A stretch of DNA of 64,000 nt from assembly GCA_905233685.1 (NCBI GenBank), contig CAJOEZ010000002.1:47990-111989 (forward strand), written 5' to 3'. Positions 50,938 to 58,285 of this stretch are shown here, piece after piece. Position 1 is the first letter of the stretch. Each line of letters opens with the position of its first letter. The DNA comes from an uncultured Bacteroidales bacterium (lineage in GTDB: Bacteria > Bacteroidota > Bacteroidia > Bacteroidales > F082). Position numbers and translations under genes: made by a program. Below the pieces are notes generated by a model. The model did not search any database and was not told the origin of the DNA. It saw only the letters and a list, made by a program, of their open reading frames with translations.

Positions 50938-51210
50938 TTATCCAAATAAATCTGAATGTGTTCCTGTCCGAATCATGACAAGTGTAACCGTAGTTTCTTC
51001 ATGATCCCACACCAATAGCCAATCGGGTTTCAAATGACACTCCCATCTGTTTTTGTAGTTCACCAATTTATGAGGTCTGTATTTCTGAGGCATGGTCCCT
51101 GTTTCTTCCAACAAGGAAAAAGCGGTCTTGATGATTTCCATATCATAGCCTCGCTTGGCGCACCGTGCGAAATCCTTTTGGAAAGTTTTGGTATAGGAGA
51201 GTTTATACAT
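50938..51210 (-). CDS. YafQ/RelE-type mRNA interferase toxin
   Basis: 90 residues. The order of elements (YTKTFQKDFARCAKRGYDMEII, L, HKLVNYKNRWECHLKPDWLLVWDHEE, VTLVMIRTGTHSDLFG) is that of YafQ toxins, whose C-terminal R-T-G-T-H-S-D-L-F contains the catalytic His-Asp pair. YafQ cuts mRNA on the ribosome. The ATG overlaps the upstream antitoxin by 8 bases. Stop is at the window-left end of the gene, close to the proS terminator. Confidence 0.9.
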   Translation of the reverse strand: MYKLSYTKTFQKDFARCAKRGYDMEIIKTAFSLLEETGTMPQKYRPHKLVNYKNRWECHLKPDWLLVWDHEETTVTLVMIRTGTHSDLFG

Positions 51211-51406
51211 TGCTCATTAGTTGGTCGAATAAGTCCTGTGCATTTTGGGCAGAATAAACACGGCCGTTTTTCAAATCATCATCCGCTTCTTCAAATTCCG
51301 TCTTTTGTTCTTGCTTTTTTCTAATCATACCCAAACTGACAAGATAAGCAAGCAAGTATTTGCCCGCTTTTGTTCTTTCATTAATGTTGATGGTGTATGT
51401 TGCCAT
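51203..51406 (-). CDS. Antitoxin of the YafQ-type pair
   Basis: 67 residues. The first 20 residues (MATYTININERTKAGKYLLAYL) fit a DNA-binding N-terminus, and the acidic, helical C-terminus (EFEEADDDLKNGRVYSAQNAQDLFDQLMSNV) fits the toxin-binding tail of type II antitoxins, though the family is not clear from sequence alone. It precedes the toxin with an 8-base overlap. A strong Shine-Dalgarno sequence, GGAGG at 51414-51418 with a 7-base spacer, precedes the ATG. That is rare in Bacteroidota and hints at origin elsewhere. A minus-strand promoter element is at 51431-51438. Confidence 0.78.
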   Translation of the reverse strand: MATYTININERTKAGKYLLAYLVSLGMIRKKQEQKTEFEEADDDLKNGRVYSAQNAQDLFDQLMSNV

Positions 51407-51413
51407 AGTTCAT

Positions 51414-51418
51414 CCTCC
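51414..51418 (-). promoter_or_regulatory. Shine-Dalgarno site of the antitoxin gene
   Basis: On the minus strand AAGGAGGATG precedes the antitoxin ATG with canonical spacing. Most genes in this window lack any such site. Confidence 0.7.
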
Positions 51419-51430
51419 TTTATTTTTCGG

Positions 51431-51438
51431 CAAAGTTA
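51431..51438 (-). promoter_or_regulatory. Promoter -7 element for the toxin-antitoxin pair
   Basis: CAAAGTTA reads TAACTTTG on the minus strand, matching TAnnTTTG, 24 bases upstream of the antitoxin ATG. Confidence 0.55.
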
Positions 51439-51479
51439 CATATTTTTTCCTGATAGGTGGTGATAACCCAAAATTTTCC

Positions 51480-51487
51480 TATTTTTG
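51480..51487 (+). promoter_or_regulatory. Promoter -7 element for a structured RNA
   Basis: TATTTTTG matches TAnnTTTG and would start a transcript near 51495, just ahead of the rod-like RNA. Confidence 0.6.
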
Positions 51488-51494
51488 TCCCACT

Positions 51495-51717
51495 AAAACA
51501 AAATACGCAGCACAGACAGAAATTTGAATCTGACATAGTTAATAACGGGCTTTACGCTCTTGTTCTCACTTGGAAAAATCTGGTAAATTTTAGCAACGAG
51601 AATAAGTCAGCGGAAAGTTTGCGTTTTATGGCGCAAGCTTATTCGTGCTTATTAGTTGCAATGGTTTACCAGAGCCTTCCAAGTTAATAAGCAACAAAAC
51701 GAAAGGTGAGCGCCTTT
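51495..51717 (+). ncRNA. ssrS: Rod-shaped structured RNA, probable 6S RNA
   Basis: Nested pairings span almost the whole transcript: GGC/GCC (51548-51550 with 51712-51714), GCTC/GAGC (51556-51559 with 51708-51711), TTGTT/AACAA (51560-51564 with 51693-51697), CTTGGAAAAATCTGGTAAA with TTTACCAGAGCCTTCCAAG (51569-51587 with 51665-51683, one 3-base internal loop), AATAAG/CTTATT, and the tip hairpin GTTTGCG/CGCAAGC (51617-51623 with 51632-51638). The unpaired middle (51588-51600 opposite about 51644-51664) would be the central bubble. This is the shape of 6S RNA, which binds the housekeeping RNA polymerase; the Bacteroidales-1 motif has been described as the 6S form of this order. A weak hairpin with T-run (AAAGG/CCTTT) ends it. 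A short open frame crossing this region has no coding signature. Confidence 0.55.
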
Positions 51718-51763
51718 TTCATTGCTTTTCTGAACGAGGGCGAAAAACAAAAACCAAAAAGCA

Positions 51764-52027
51764 ATGATGGAAAGAGAAAAACGATACTCCACTGATGATT
51801 TTCATATCGGCAAACTCATTAAAGCAGAACTGATGCATCAAGGACGCAGCATTACATGGCTGGCTTCGCAAGTGGATTGTTCGCGCGAAAATCTATACAA
51901 GGTATTCCGGCGCAAATGGATATACACCGACCTCCTTTTCCAAATCAGTGAAGCTTTGGATTACGACTTTTTCAAGTTATGTTCCAACTACTACCAAGCC
52001 AAAAAACGTGAACAAAACGGACAATGA
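51764..52027 (+). CDS. Small XRE-like DNA-binding protein
   Basis: 87 residues. A helix-turn-helix is visible: FHIGKLIKAELMHQGRSITWLASQVDCSRENLYKVFRRKWIYTDLLFQISEALDYDFFKL. It is a common lone regulator type in Bacteroidota, sometimes found beside 6S-like RNA. The target is unknown. It starts 47 bases after the end of the structured RNA and could share its transcript. Its last codons are duplicated as a relic at about 53347. Confidence 0.75.
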   Translation: MMEREKRYSTDDFHIGKLIKAELMHQGRSITWLASQVDCSRENLYKVFRRKWIYTDLLFQISEALDYDFFKLCSNYYQAKKREQNGQ

Positions 52028-52170
52028 TTTGACAAAAATTCTCCAAAATATTGAGACGAATAGCAACGCATAAAACACTGATAATAAATTAGTTTAGTAT
52101 AATTTTGCGGCAAATCCTAAATCTATTAAAACCGACGCGCCCGATGGGATATAACTGGGCAAAAAGGAAA
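52003..52170. repeat. Duplicated leader, copy 1
   Basis: From the 3' end of the XRE-like gene to the next ATG. Shared with copy 2 (53347-53515) are ACGTGAACAAAA, CTGATAATAAA, a TAnnTTTG promoter and AAAACCGAYGYGCCCGATGG followed by GATATAAC. Confidence 0.75.
52100..52107 (+). promoter_or_regulatory. Promoter -7 element for the TRL-like lipoprotein gene
   Basis: TAATTTTG matches TAnnTTTG. The leader that follows has the conserved GCCCGATGGGATATAAC block, with GCCC/GGGC able to pair in this copy. Confidence 0.6.
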
Positions 52171-52484
52171 TGAAGAAAGTTTTTATGTTTTTAGGGGTTG
52201 CGGCAATTGTAGCCTTAATGTCAAGTTGTTCTACACTTGGTGCCGGTATGGTGTATGAAGGCATCACAGTTCCTCATTCAGTCACTTCCAACACGATTAG
52301 CGACAATACCAAGGTTGGCAGATCCAACTATATATCTGTCTTGGGAATTGTTGCCGTTGGCGATGGAGGCGTCAATGCCGCGGCAAAGAATGCTGGCATC
52401 AAGAAAATCAGTCATGTGGATGAACAAAGGACAAGTATCCTTGGTGTATTTACAAAATCTGAAACTATCGTTTACGGAGAATAG
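52170..52484 (+). CDS. TRL-like family lipoprotein
   Basis: 104 residues. Lipoprotein signal MKKVFMFLGVAAIVALMSSC with Cys at 20, then GAGMVYEGITVPHSVTSN, KVGRSNYISVLGIVAVGDGGVNAAAKNAGIKKISHVDEQRTSILGVFTKSETIVYGE. This is the TRL-like pattern of small outer-membrane lipoproteins, function unknown. It has its own promoter and terminator. Confidence 0.85.
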   Translation: MKKVFMFLGVAAIVALMSSCSTLGAGMVYEGITVPHSVTSNTISDNTKVGRSNYISVLGIVAVGDGGVNAAAKNAGIKKISHVDEQRTSILGVFTKSETIVYGE

Positions 52485-52505
52485 AAACTTTGTTTTTATC
52501 ATAAA

Positions 52506-52538
52506 GGAAGAGGTTGTCTGCTACAGATGGCCTCTTCC
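52506..52538 (+). terminator. Terminator of the TRL-like gene
   Basis: GGAAGAGG (52506-52513) and CCTCTTCC (52531-52538) form a perfect 8-base stem; the next gene starts 15 bases later, so it may be leaky. Confidence 0.7.
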
Positions 52539-52552
52539 ATTTAATTCTTACC

Positions 52553-53068
52553 ATGAAACAAAAAAAACAAATAATAACTTTCGTTTTTTTGTTGTGTTCT
52601 CTCTGCCTATGGAGCCAAAACATACAAAAGCATTATGTATCAAAAAATGTAGAAAGTGGAATGTTATACTTCATCAAACCTATGAAGTTATTTCAGTCAA
52701 GCAATAACACCTGTTATTTCGACCAAACCATAAGGCCGCATAATGACACCATAAGCATAGGGTTAACATTTACAAACAAATCCGCATTTAAAGTCGATTC
52801 AATCGTTGTCAGAACGGCGGACACAATTATCGGGAAAACAGTTACGCATTTATTCACGGAACAAGTCAAAAGAAAATGGGATTGCAGGTTTTTTGTCTAT
52901 TTGATCCGAGACGAGTTAAGCAAATTACAGATAGAAACGCCTCCTATTCTGTCTTTTTATGGAATGGAAAATTCCAATATCCAAATAGAGGTCAAACCAA
53001 AGGATTGGAAAAAGATACAGAAAATCAATAGGGCTATCTATCGGCAAATCAAGCTAAACGAACAATAA
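52553..53068 (+). CDS. Exported hypothetical protein
   Basis: 171 residues from ATG 52553 (MKQKKQIITFVFLLCSLCLW). The signal peptide is cut at LWS-QNI (mature Gln). The mature part is beta-rich (NTCYFDQTIRPHNDTISIGLTFTNKSAFKVDSIVV) and ends with a basic helix (KKIQKINRAIYRQIKLNEQ). No family recognised. It is followed after 8 bases by an 85-residue protein whose paralogue lies 3.5 kb downstream. Confidence 0.6.
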   Translation: MKQKKQIITFVFLLCSLCLWSQNIQKHYVSKNVESGMLYFIKPMKLFQSSNNTCYFDQTIRPHNDTISIGLTFTNKSAFKVDSIVVRTADTIIGKTVTHLFTEQVKRKWDCRFFVYLIRDELSKLQIETPPILSFYGMENSNIQIEVKPKDWKKIQKINRAIYRQIKLNEQ

Positions 53069-53076
53069 AAAGTCAA

Positions 53077-53334
53077 ATGCACGCGAATACAACATCCTAT
53101 CATTTTGAAATCACCACTTCTGAAAGGAAAATGCATGTTTTTGGGACTATCATGTCATATTCCGATGATGGTGTTTTAGTGGATTTATGGTGTCCCGAAG
53201 AGCCTTGTTTCTCGCAAAGAGTAAGTGTCTCTTATCAAGATACTCGAGAAGCCATCGAAGCATTGATTCAAGAAAGGATGGCGAATACTTTCTTTTCGAA
53301 AGGCGATTTTACGATTAGGTTTTTGTCGTATTGA
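53077..53334 (+). CDS. Small protein, paralogue of the gene at 56608
   Basis: 85 residues, about 59 identical to the protein at 56608-56865. Both begin TTSYHFEITTSER, contain HVFGT and DLWCPEEP, and end IRFLSY. There is no signal peptide; a beta-sheet half is followed by a helix (AIEALIQERM). Function unknown. The two copies bracket the SHOCT lipoprotein and the patatin gene. Confidence 0.7.
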   Translation: MHANTTSYHFEITTSERKMHVFGTIMSYSDDGVLVDLWCPEEPCFSQRVSVSYQDTREAIEALIQERMANTFFSKGDFTIRFLSY

Positions 53335-53346
53335 AAGACCATGAAA

Positions 53347-53515
53347 AAAAACGTGAACAAAAAGGAAGATGATTCGGTAGGAATTATCCAAAAAGTTGGG
53401 ATAAATAGCACCATGTAAAATGCTGATAATAAAAATGTTTAGTATATTTTTGCAATATACCATAAATTAACTAAAACCGATGTGCCCGATGGGATATAAC
53501 AAGGCAACAAAAAGA
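53347..53515. repeat. Duplicated leader, copy 2, with an XRE gene relic
   Basis: Matches 52003-52170 through most of its length. Its first part corresponds to the last codons of the XRE-like gene but is no longer in an open gene, which shows the direction of duplication. Confidence 0.7.
53445..53452 (+). promoter_or_regulatory. Promoter -7 element for the SHOCT lipoprotein gene
   Basis: TATTTTTG matches TAnnTTTG at the equivalent place of the duplicated leader. Confidence 0.6.
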
Positions 53516-54183
53516 TGAAAAAAACATTATTTACCCTGTTTTTATGCGCCTCGTTTAGCCTTCTTTTCACAAGTTGTGCCGCTATATTTGGTGGTGCGCA
53601 ATACAATGCTCGAGTCAAAGTTCCTGACCATCCCAACGCTAAGATTAGCATTAATGGTCAATACCGTGGTAATGGAGAAGCCAATATGGTGATCAAAAGA
53701 AAAGAGGCGAATATGCTTAATATCACGGTACAAGAAGGAGATGATGAGCCTCAAACAACGGTTTTCAACAATCGTAAATTCCGTGCAGGTGCATTTATTT
53801 TTGATTTGTTGTTGGGATGGGTACCACCAGTACCTGTTGGAATCATCGTTGACGGAGCTACGGGTGCATGGTGGAAACCTGATGACAAAGATCCATGGAT
53901 TACAAAGATAGATAGTAAAAACTATTTATACACCATTACTTATAGGCCAACTAAAGTAAAACCCAATACAACAAGTCCTCCTGTTTCTATACCGATACCT
54001 CAAGAACCTGCTACGAACACAACTGAAAAACCTGTAATTACGCCTCCAACCGTTACGCCAAGCCAATCATTGACACGAACAAAGGCAGAAGCTCTTCGAG
54101 AACTAAAACAACTTTTGGATGAAGGTGTCTTAACCCAAGAGGAGTATGACAAGGAAAAGGCAAAATTGCTAGAGTCAAATTAG
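53515..54183 (+). CDS. Lipoprotein with C-terminal SHOCT domain
   Basis: 222 residues. Lipoprotein signal MKKTLFTLFLCASFSLLFTSC with Cys at 21; a PEGA-like strand pair (VKVPDHPNAKISINGQYRGNGEANMVIKRKEAN); a hydrophobic segment AFIFDLLLGWVPPVPVGIIVDGATGAWW; a Pro/Thr linker; and the SHOCT motif LRELKQLLDEGVLTQEEYDKEKAKLL at the end. SHOCT is thought to mediate oligomerisation. Function unknown. The leader is a duplicate of that of the TRL-like gene. Confidence 0.82.
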   Translation: MKKTLFTLFLCASFSLLFTSCAAIFGGAQYNARVKVPDHPNAKISINGQYRGNGEANMVIKRKEANMLNITVQEGDDEPQTTVFNNRKFRAGAFIFDLLLGWVPPVPVGIIVDGATGAWWKPDDKDPWITKIDSKNYLYTITYRPTKVKPNTTSPPVSIPIPQEPATNTTEKPVITPPTVTPSQSLTRTKAEALRELKQLLDEGVLTQEEYDKEKAKLLESN

Positions 54184-54211
54184 AACAAGTTTGTTCAGAA
54201 AAAGCAAGAAG

Positions 54212-54237
54212 GAGGACGGCATTATTGTCATCCTCCT
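54212..54237 (+). terminator. Terminator of the SHOCT lipoprotein gene
   Basis: GGAGGA and TCCTCC enclose a 14-base loop and are followed by TTTCCC, 29 bases after the stop codon. Confidence 0.65.
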
Positions 54238-54280
54238 TTCCCTATGATGTTTTATACGAAGTTGGTATTCGTCTGTTGGG

Positions 54281-56596
54281 ATGTTTCATACCACATTGAA
54301 ATACAAGATAGTAGTTATCCTTATGGCTTGTATGTGTTGCAAGTCGCTTGTAGCACAAGACTCCCTCTCTGTTGTGCAACGGCCTAAAGTTGGACTGGTT
54401 TTGGCTGGAGGCGGTGCCAGGGGCGCATCTTTCATTGGGGTTTTGAAGTGTTTGGAGGAATTGGATATTCCAATTGATTATGTGGTTGGCTCCAGTATGG
54501 GTTCAATTATTGGCGGAATTTATGCTTTGGGTTATTCTCCTGGCGAAATGGCGGAAATCATTTCCTCATTACAATGGGAAAAATACGTTGGAAATCATAT
54601 CGACAGGTCTTGTTATTCCGCTGACCTGCGAGAGCGATATGGCTTGCAGGTAGTCAATGTTCCATTTAATGTACAAGGTGTCTTCAAGGAAGGCTTTATT
54701 CCTGCGGTTATTAGCGAGTTGCCCATCGCTTACGTGAACAATACGGAGATAGAGAATCTCTTTAACGAGCTGAGTCAAGGGTATCAGGATTCCATTAGTT
54801 TTAATGATCTGCCAGTACCTTTTGCATGTGTAGCGACAGATATTGTGGCAGGGAAAGAGGTGGTGCTGCATAGTGGTAGTCTTCCCAAAGCCATTAGGGC
54901 GAGTATGGCTATTCCAGGGGTTTTTTCGCCGGTTGTTATCAATGGAAAGCTGTTGTATGACGGCGGCTTAATTAATATTTTCCCTTCAGACGTACTTCGC
55001 GAAATGGGAGCAGACATCATCATTGGGATTGAGTTTAGCAATGAAAAATACTTTTTTGGCAACACAATACCGACAGCATCCAAACTTTTCGATTACATAT
55101 ATAATTTTGTCATTCATCCCAAGCGGGACGAGAACAAAAAACTGTGTGATATTCTGATTAAGCCTAACACAGCTGAGTTTAGCCCGTTTAGTTTCACCTC
55201 CACAGCCATTGATACGCTGATGGTTCGTGGCTATCAGGCTGCCTATCAAAATCAGGAGACGTTGCTCCAATTGAAACATCTTTTGGATTCGGTGTCAGGA
55301 CAACCAGTCCATAGAAGGCCAAGGACAATTCGGGCGAAGAATCTGAACGGTCAATCCATTATGGTACAGAAAGTTGTCATGGATGGTGACAATCTGAATG
55401 GTTTTCAGGTGGATTGGTTGAAACGTAGAGGAAAAATCCATGAAGGAAATATTGTTACGACAGAGAACATCAGAAAAGCGATTGAATTGTATCGTGGAAC
55501 GGGCGCTTTTGGTGCGGTGTCATACGAACTCACCTCGATAGACAGTCTATCGGAAGGACAACAACTCACTTTTCACTTGAGTTCAACAAGCCCCGATGTC
55601 GTTGGCTTTGGGGCTCGTTATGATACAGAGGAAGGCGCTGCGTTGTTGTTCAGCTTTGGGCTTAACGAGCATAGGCTTTCCGGTTTGAAGTTGAAACTGA
55701 TGGGGCGCTTGAGCTTTAGTCCAAGGTTCAGTGCCAAGGCCACTTATTCATTATTCTCCATAGCCAATTTCAATTTGGCCTACGAATTTCGGAACCAATT
55801 GATGAAAATGTCAGCGTTTGGCCATGATGATTTGGACTTGCGTATGCGGACGCACGAACTAAGCGGATTTATTTCTCAGTTTCAGTTACTGAATCTTACT
55901 GCAGAAATTGGCGCCTCCTATTCGGCAACATCATTTCCTCAGGTCAATTCAAATGATCTATATCATGAAGCAGCAGATTCTATAGCCATGTTGTCCCAAG
56001 TATTTGGAAACAGTAGCCTGTTTGGCCCATATTTTTCCATTAGATATGATAATCTTGACCAAAATGATTTTGCAAAGAAGGGCTCTTGTATTAATCTTGA
56101 AGTGCATCTCAGAAGGGATACCCATGCAAGTCAAACACTTTTGAATGATATTGGATTCAGTTATAGAAGCTATTTTACGACCAGACATGATAAGTTTACA
56201 ATAATACCGCAATTATATGGAAGGATATGCATTAATGAATCATCTTATGCTCCGCTATGGAATATCATTGGAGGTGAAATGATAGGAAGGTATTGTGAAG
56301 GACAAATACCTTTTGTCGGAGTAAACCATATTAAAAAGGTCGGCGACTTGTCAACAGTATTAAGATGTGACCTGAGATATAATATCTGGAGGAAACATTA
56401 TTTTACTGCGATTTACAATATGTTTCTTGGATTTGATGACAACGAGCAAAAACGGGATACGCCTATAGTATGCTATTCTGGTATGGGTTTGAAGTATTCC
56501 TATGACAGTTACATTGGCCCTATTGGATTGACGGCGCAATGGTCGGATATAAACCGGCAAGTTAGCTTGTATTTCTCCATCGGATATGATTTTTAA
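54281..56596 (+). CDS. Patatin-like phospholipase fused to an outer-membrane beta-barrel
   Basis: 771 residues. The signal peptide ends at LVA-QDS (mature Gln). Residues 35-340 are a patatin domain with the oxyanion loop GGGARG, the nucleophile elbow GSSMG (Ser about 72) and the catalytic DGG (Asp about 227). A POTRA-like segment follows (RKAIELYRGTGAFGAVSYEL), and the remaining 300 residues are amphipathic strands ending in aromatic YFSIGYDF, as in BamA/TamA-type barrels. This is the PlpD/type Vd-like layout: a lipase exported through or displayed on its own barrel. Substrates are probably phospholipids. It is bracketed by the two 85-residue paralogues. Confidence 0.9.
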   Translation: MFHTTLKYKIVVILMACMCCKSLVAQDSLSVVQRPKVGLVLAGGGARGASFIGVLKCLEELDIPIDYVVGSSMGSIIGGIYALGYSPGEMAEIISSLQWEKYVGNHIDRSCYSADLRERYGLQVVNVPFNVQGVFKEGFIPAVISELPIAYVNNTEIENLFNELSQGYQDSISFNDLPVPFACVATDIVAGKEVVLHSGSLPKAIRASMAIPGVFSPVVINGKLLYDGGLINIFPSDVLREMGADIIIGIEFSNEKYFFGNTIPTASKLFDYIYNFVIHPKRDENKKLCDILIKPNTAEFSPFSFTSTAIDTLMVRGYQAAYQNQETLLQLKHLLDSVSGQPVHRRPRTIRAKNLNGQSIMVQKVVMDGDNLNGFQVDWLKRRGKIHEGNIVTTENIRKAIELYRGTGAFGAVSYELTSIDSLSEGQQLTFHLSSTSPDVVGFGARYDTEEGAALLFSFGLNEHRLSGLKLKLMGRLSFSPRFSAKATYSLFSIANFNLAYEFRNQLMKMSAFGHDDLDLRMRTHELSGFISQFQLLNLTAEIGASYSATSFPQVNSNDLYHEAADSIAMLSQVFGNSSLFGPYFSIRYDNLDQNDFAKKGSCINLEVHLRRDTHASQTLLNDIGFSYRSYFTTRHDKFTIIPQLYGRICINESSYAPLWNIIGGEMIGRYCEGQIPFVGVNHIKKVGDLSTVLRCDLRYNIWRKHYFTAIYNMFLGFDDNEQKRDTPIVCYSGMGLKYSYDSYIGPIGLTAQWSDINRQVSLYFSIGYDF

Positions 56597-56607
56597 TCTT
56601 AAGAATA

Positions 56608-56865
56608 ATGTCCACAATTACAACATCCTATCATTTTGAAATTACCACTTCCGAAAGAATAATGCACGTTTTCGGAACGGTCATGTCTCATTCGGACGAA
56701 AGCATCATGATAGATTTATGGTGTCCAGAAGAACCTCGTATGACACAAAGAGTCAACATTTCTCATCAAGATGTTAGAAAAGCAATCGAAGCGTTGCTTC
56801 AAGAACGGATGGAAAAGACTTTCATTTCGGAAGGAGAATTTGCAATTAGGTTTTTATCGTATTGA
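56608..56865 (+). CDS. Small protein, paralogue of the gene at 53077
   Basis: 85 residues, about 59 identical to the protein at 53077-53334. It starts 11 bases after the patatin gene stop and is probably co-transcribed with it. A terminator follows. Function unknown. Confidence 0.7.
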   Translation: MSTITTSYHFEITTSERIMHVFGTVMSHSDESIMIDLWCPEEPRMTQRVNISHQDVRKAIEALLQERMEKTFISEGEFAIRFLSY

Positions 56866-56891
56866 AAAACAGAATCAGTTCGTTTTTACAC

Positions 56892-56930
56892 AAAATCGGC
56901 TCAAATTTGCATGGATTTGGGCCGATTTTT
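56892..56930 (+). terminator. Terminator after the second 85-residue paralogue
   Basis: AAAATCGGC and GCCGATTTT form a perfect 9-base stem followed by T-rich sequence. Confidence 0.85.
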
Positions 56931-56951
56931 TAGTAAATTTGGAAAAATCCG

Positions 56952-56959
56952 TACCTTTG
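56952..56959 (+). promoter_or_regulatory. Promoter -7 element for the glutaminyl cyclase gene
   Basis: TACCTTTG matches TAnnTTTG, 19 bases before the ATG. Confidence 0.65.
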
Positions 56960-56978
56960 CAGCCTTATTTCAAAACCA

Positions 56979-57986
56979 ATGAAAAAAATATTTCTCTTCA
57001 TAGCCGCAGCCCTTTTGTTGGCCTCTTGCGGCGATAACAAGCCCAAAGGAAACGACAGTCCGACGGAAAAACCCAAGAAAACCGTCGTCGTGCCGCAGTT
57101 CAACGCCGATTCGGCCTATCAGTATGTGGCGGCGCAAACCGCCTTCGGGCCGCGTGTGCCTGAAACCCATGCCCATGCCCAATGTGCCGAATGGCTGACC
57201 GACAAACTGACCCATTGTGCCGATACGGTCATCGTGCAGGAGTTCCGCACAAGGCTCTTCAACGGCAAGGGCATCGACGGGAAGAACATCGTCGCGGTAT
57301 TTAATCCTGAGGCCAAAAAGCGCATCGTGCTTTGTGCCCATTGGGATTCGCGTCCTTATGCCGACCACGACGGCGACGAAGCCAACCGTCACACGCCCAT
57401 CGATGGGGCCAACGACGGAGCCAGTGGCGTGGGCGTGTTGCTCGAATGTGCCCGCCAGTTCAAGGCGCAACCTTTGGATGAAAAATTGGGCGTTGATATC
57501 GTGCTCTTCGACCTTGAGGACTATGGCCCGCATCAAGACCAGGCAATGGATTATTATGAGGAAAACAATAACTATTGGGCTTTGGGTTCGCAATACTGGT
57601 CGAAGCAGCCGCATGTTTACGGTTACAAGGCCTATTATGGCATCCTGCTTGACATGGTGGGTGGCCCGAATCCTAATTTCGAGAAGGAATACTACTCGCA
57701 GGGCTTTGCCGCATGGGTGGTCAACAAAGTGTGGCGCAAGGCCGCCGATTTGGGCTACCGCGAACAGTTTAGCACGGAGCAAGGCACCATTATCAGCGAC
57801 GACCATGTTCCGATGAACCAAATTGCAGGCATTCCAACCATCGACATCATTGATTTACAGTCCAATAGTAGCAATGGTTGTTTCCCCGAAGTATGGCATA
57901 CCGTCAACGACAATATCGAACACATTGACAAAGAAACGCTCGGGATTGTGGGCAACGTCCTTCTTCATGTGGTTTACGAGGAATAG
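56979..57986 (+). CDS. Glutaminyl cyclase, M28-fold lipoprotein (PgQC-like)
   Basis: 335 residues. Lipoprotein signal MKKIFLFIAAALLLASC with Cys at 17. The single-zinc M28-like core shows CAHWDSRPYADHD, PIDGANDGASGVGVLLECAR (zinc Asp), VLFDLEDYG (catalytic Glu), and WHTVNDN near the end (zinc His). This pattern, with HWDSRP rather than the aminopeptidase GHYDS, fits the animal-type glutaminyl cyclases of Porphyromonas and relatives, which convert N-terminal Gln of exported proteins to pyroglutamate in the periplasm. Many proteins in this window have a predicted mature Gln at +1, the expected substrates. An aminopeptidase role is the alternative. Confidence 0.85.
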   Translation: MKKIFLFIAAALLLASCGDNKPKGNDSPTEKPKKTVVVPQFNADSAYQYVAAQTAFGPRVPETHAHAQCAEWLTDKLTHCADTVIVQEFRTRLFNGKGIDGKNIVAVFNPEAKKRIVLCAHWDSRPYADHDGDEANRHTPIDGANDGASGVGVLLECARQFKAQPLDEKLGVDIVLFDLEDYGPHQDQAMDYYEENNNYWALGSQYWSKQPHVYGYKAYYGILLDMVGGPNPNFEKEYYSQGFAAWVVNKVWRKAADLGYREQFSTEQGTIISDDHVPMNQIAGIPTIDIIDLQSNSSNGCFPEVWHTVNDNIEHIDKETLGIVGNVLLHVVYEE

Positions 57987-58007
57987 AAAAACCGAAGCCT
58001 TGGAAAG

Positions 58008-58047
58008 AAAATCAGCAATTTGTGTCTTAACAAGTTGCTGATTTTTT
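58008..58047 (+). terminator. Terminator of the glutaminyl cyclase gene
   Basis: AAAATCAGCAA (58008-58018) and TTGCTGATTTT (58035-58045) form a perfect 11-base stem followed by T residues. Confidence 0.85.
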
Positions 58048-58048
58048 A

Positions 58049-58056
58049 TAATTTTG
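58049..58056 (+). promoter_or_regulatory. Promoter -7 element for the tat operon
   Basis: TAATTTTG matches TAnnTTTG, immediately after the upstream terminator and 29 bases before tatA. Confidence 0.6.
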
Positions 58057-58084
58057 CGCATTATAAACCAAACCCCTTAAAATC

Positions 58085-58285
58085 ATGCAATTAATGATAC
58101 TTCTATTTGGTGCCTTGGGCTGGGGCGAAATCGTTCTCATAGCCCTTCTTGTTCTGTTGCTGTTTGGCGGCAAGAAAATCCCGGAAATGATGCGCGGCCT
58201 TGGCAAGGGTGTGAAAAGCTTCAAAGACGGCGTAAACGGCGTCGAGGAACCTGAAATCAAGGCTGACAAGGAAACCAAGGAATGA
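58085..58285 (+). CDS. tatA: Sec-independent translocase protein TatA
   Basis: 66 residues. One N-terminal membrane helix (GWGEIVLIALLVLLLFGGKKIPEM) with the FG hinge and the amphipathic helix MMRGLGKGVKSFKDGVNG, then an acidic tail. TatA forms the pore of the twin-arginine system for folded, often cofactor-containing, proteins. The stop overlaps the tatC start (ATGA). No tatB is present. Confidence 0.95.
   Translation: MQLMILLFGALGWGEIVLIALLVLLLFGGKKIPEMMRGLGKGVKSFKDGVNGVEEPEIKADKETKE

Noticed and set aside
51457..51687. 76-codon open frame in the gap after the antitoxin gene
   Set aside because: It crosses the structured 6S-like RNA and has no protein-like features.
51407..51763. tRNA gene within the gap
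   Set aside because: No cloverleaf with anticodon arm and TTCRA loop could be drawn; the pairing is one long rod.
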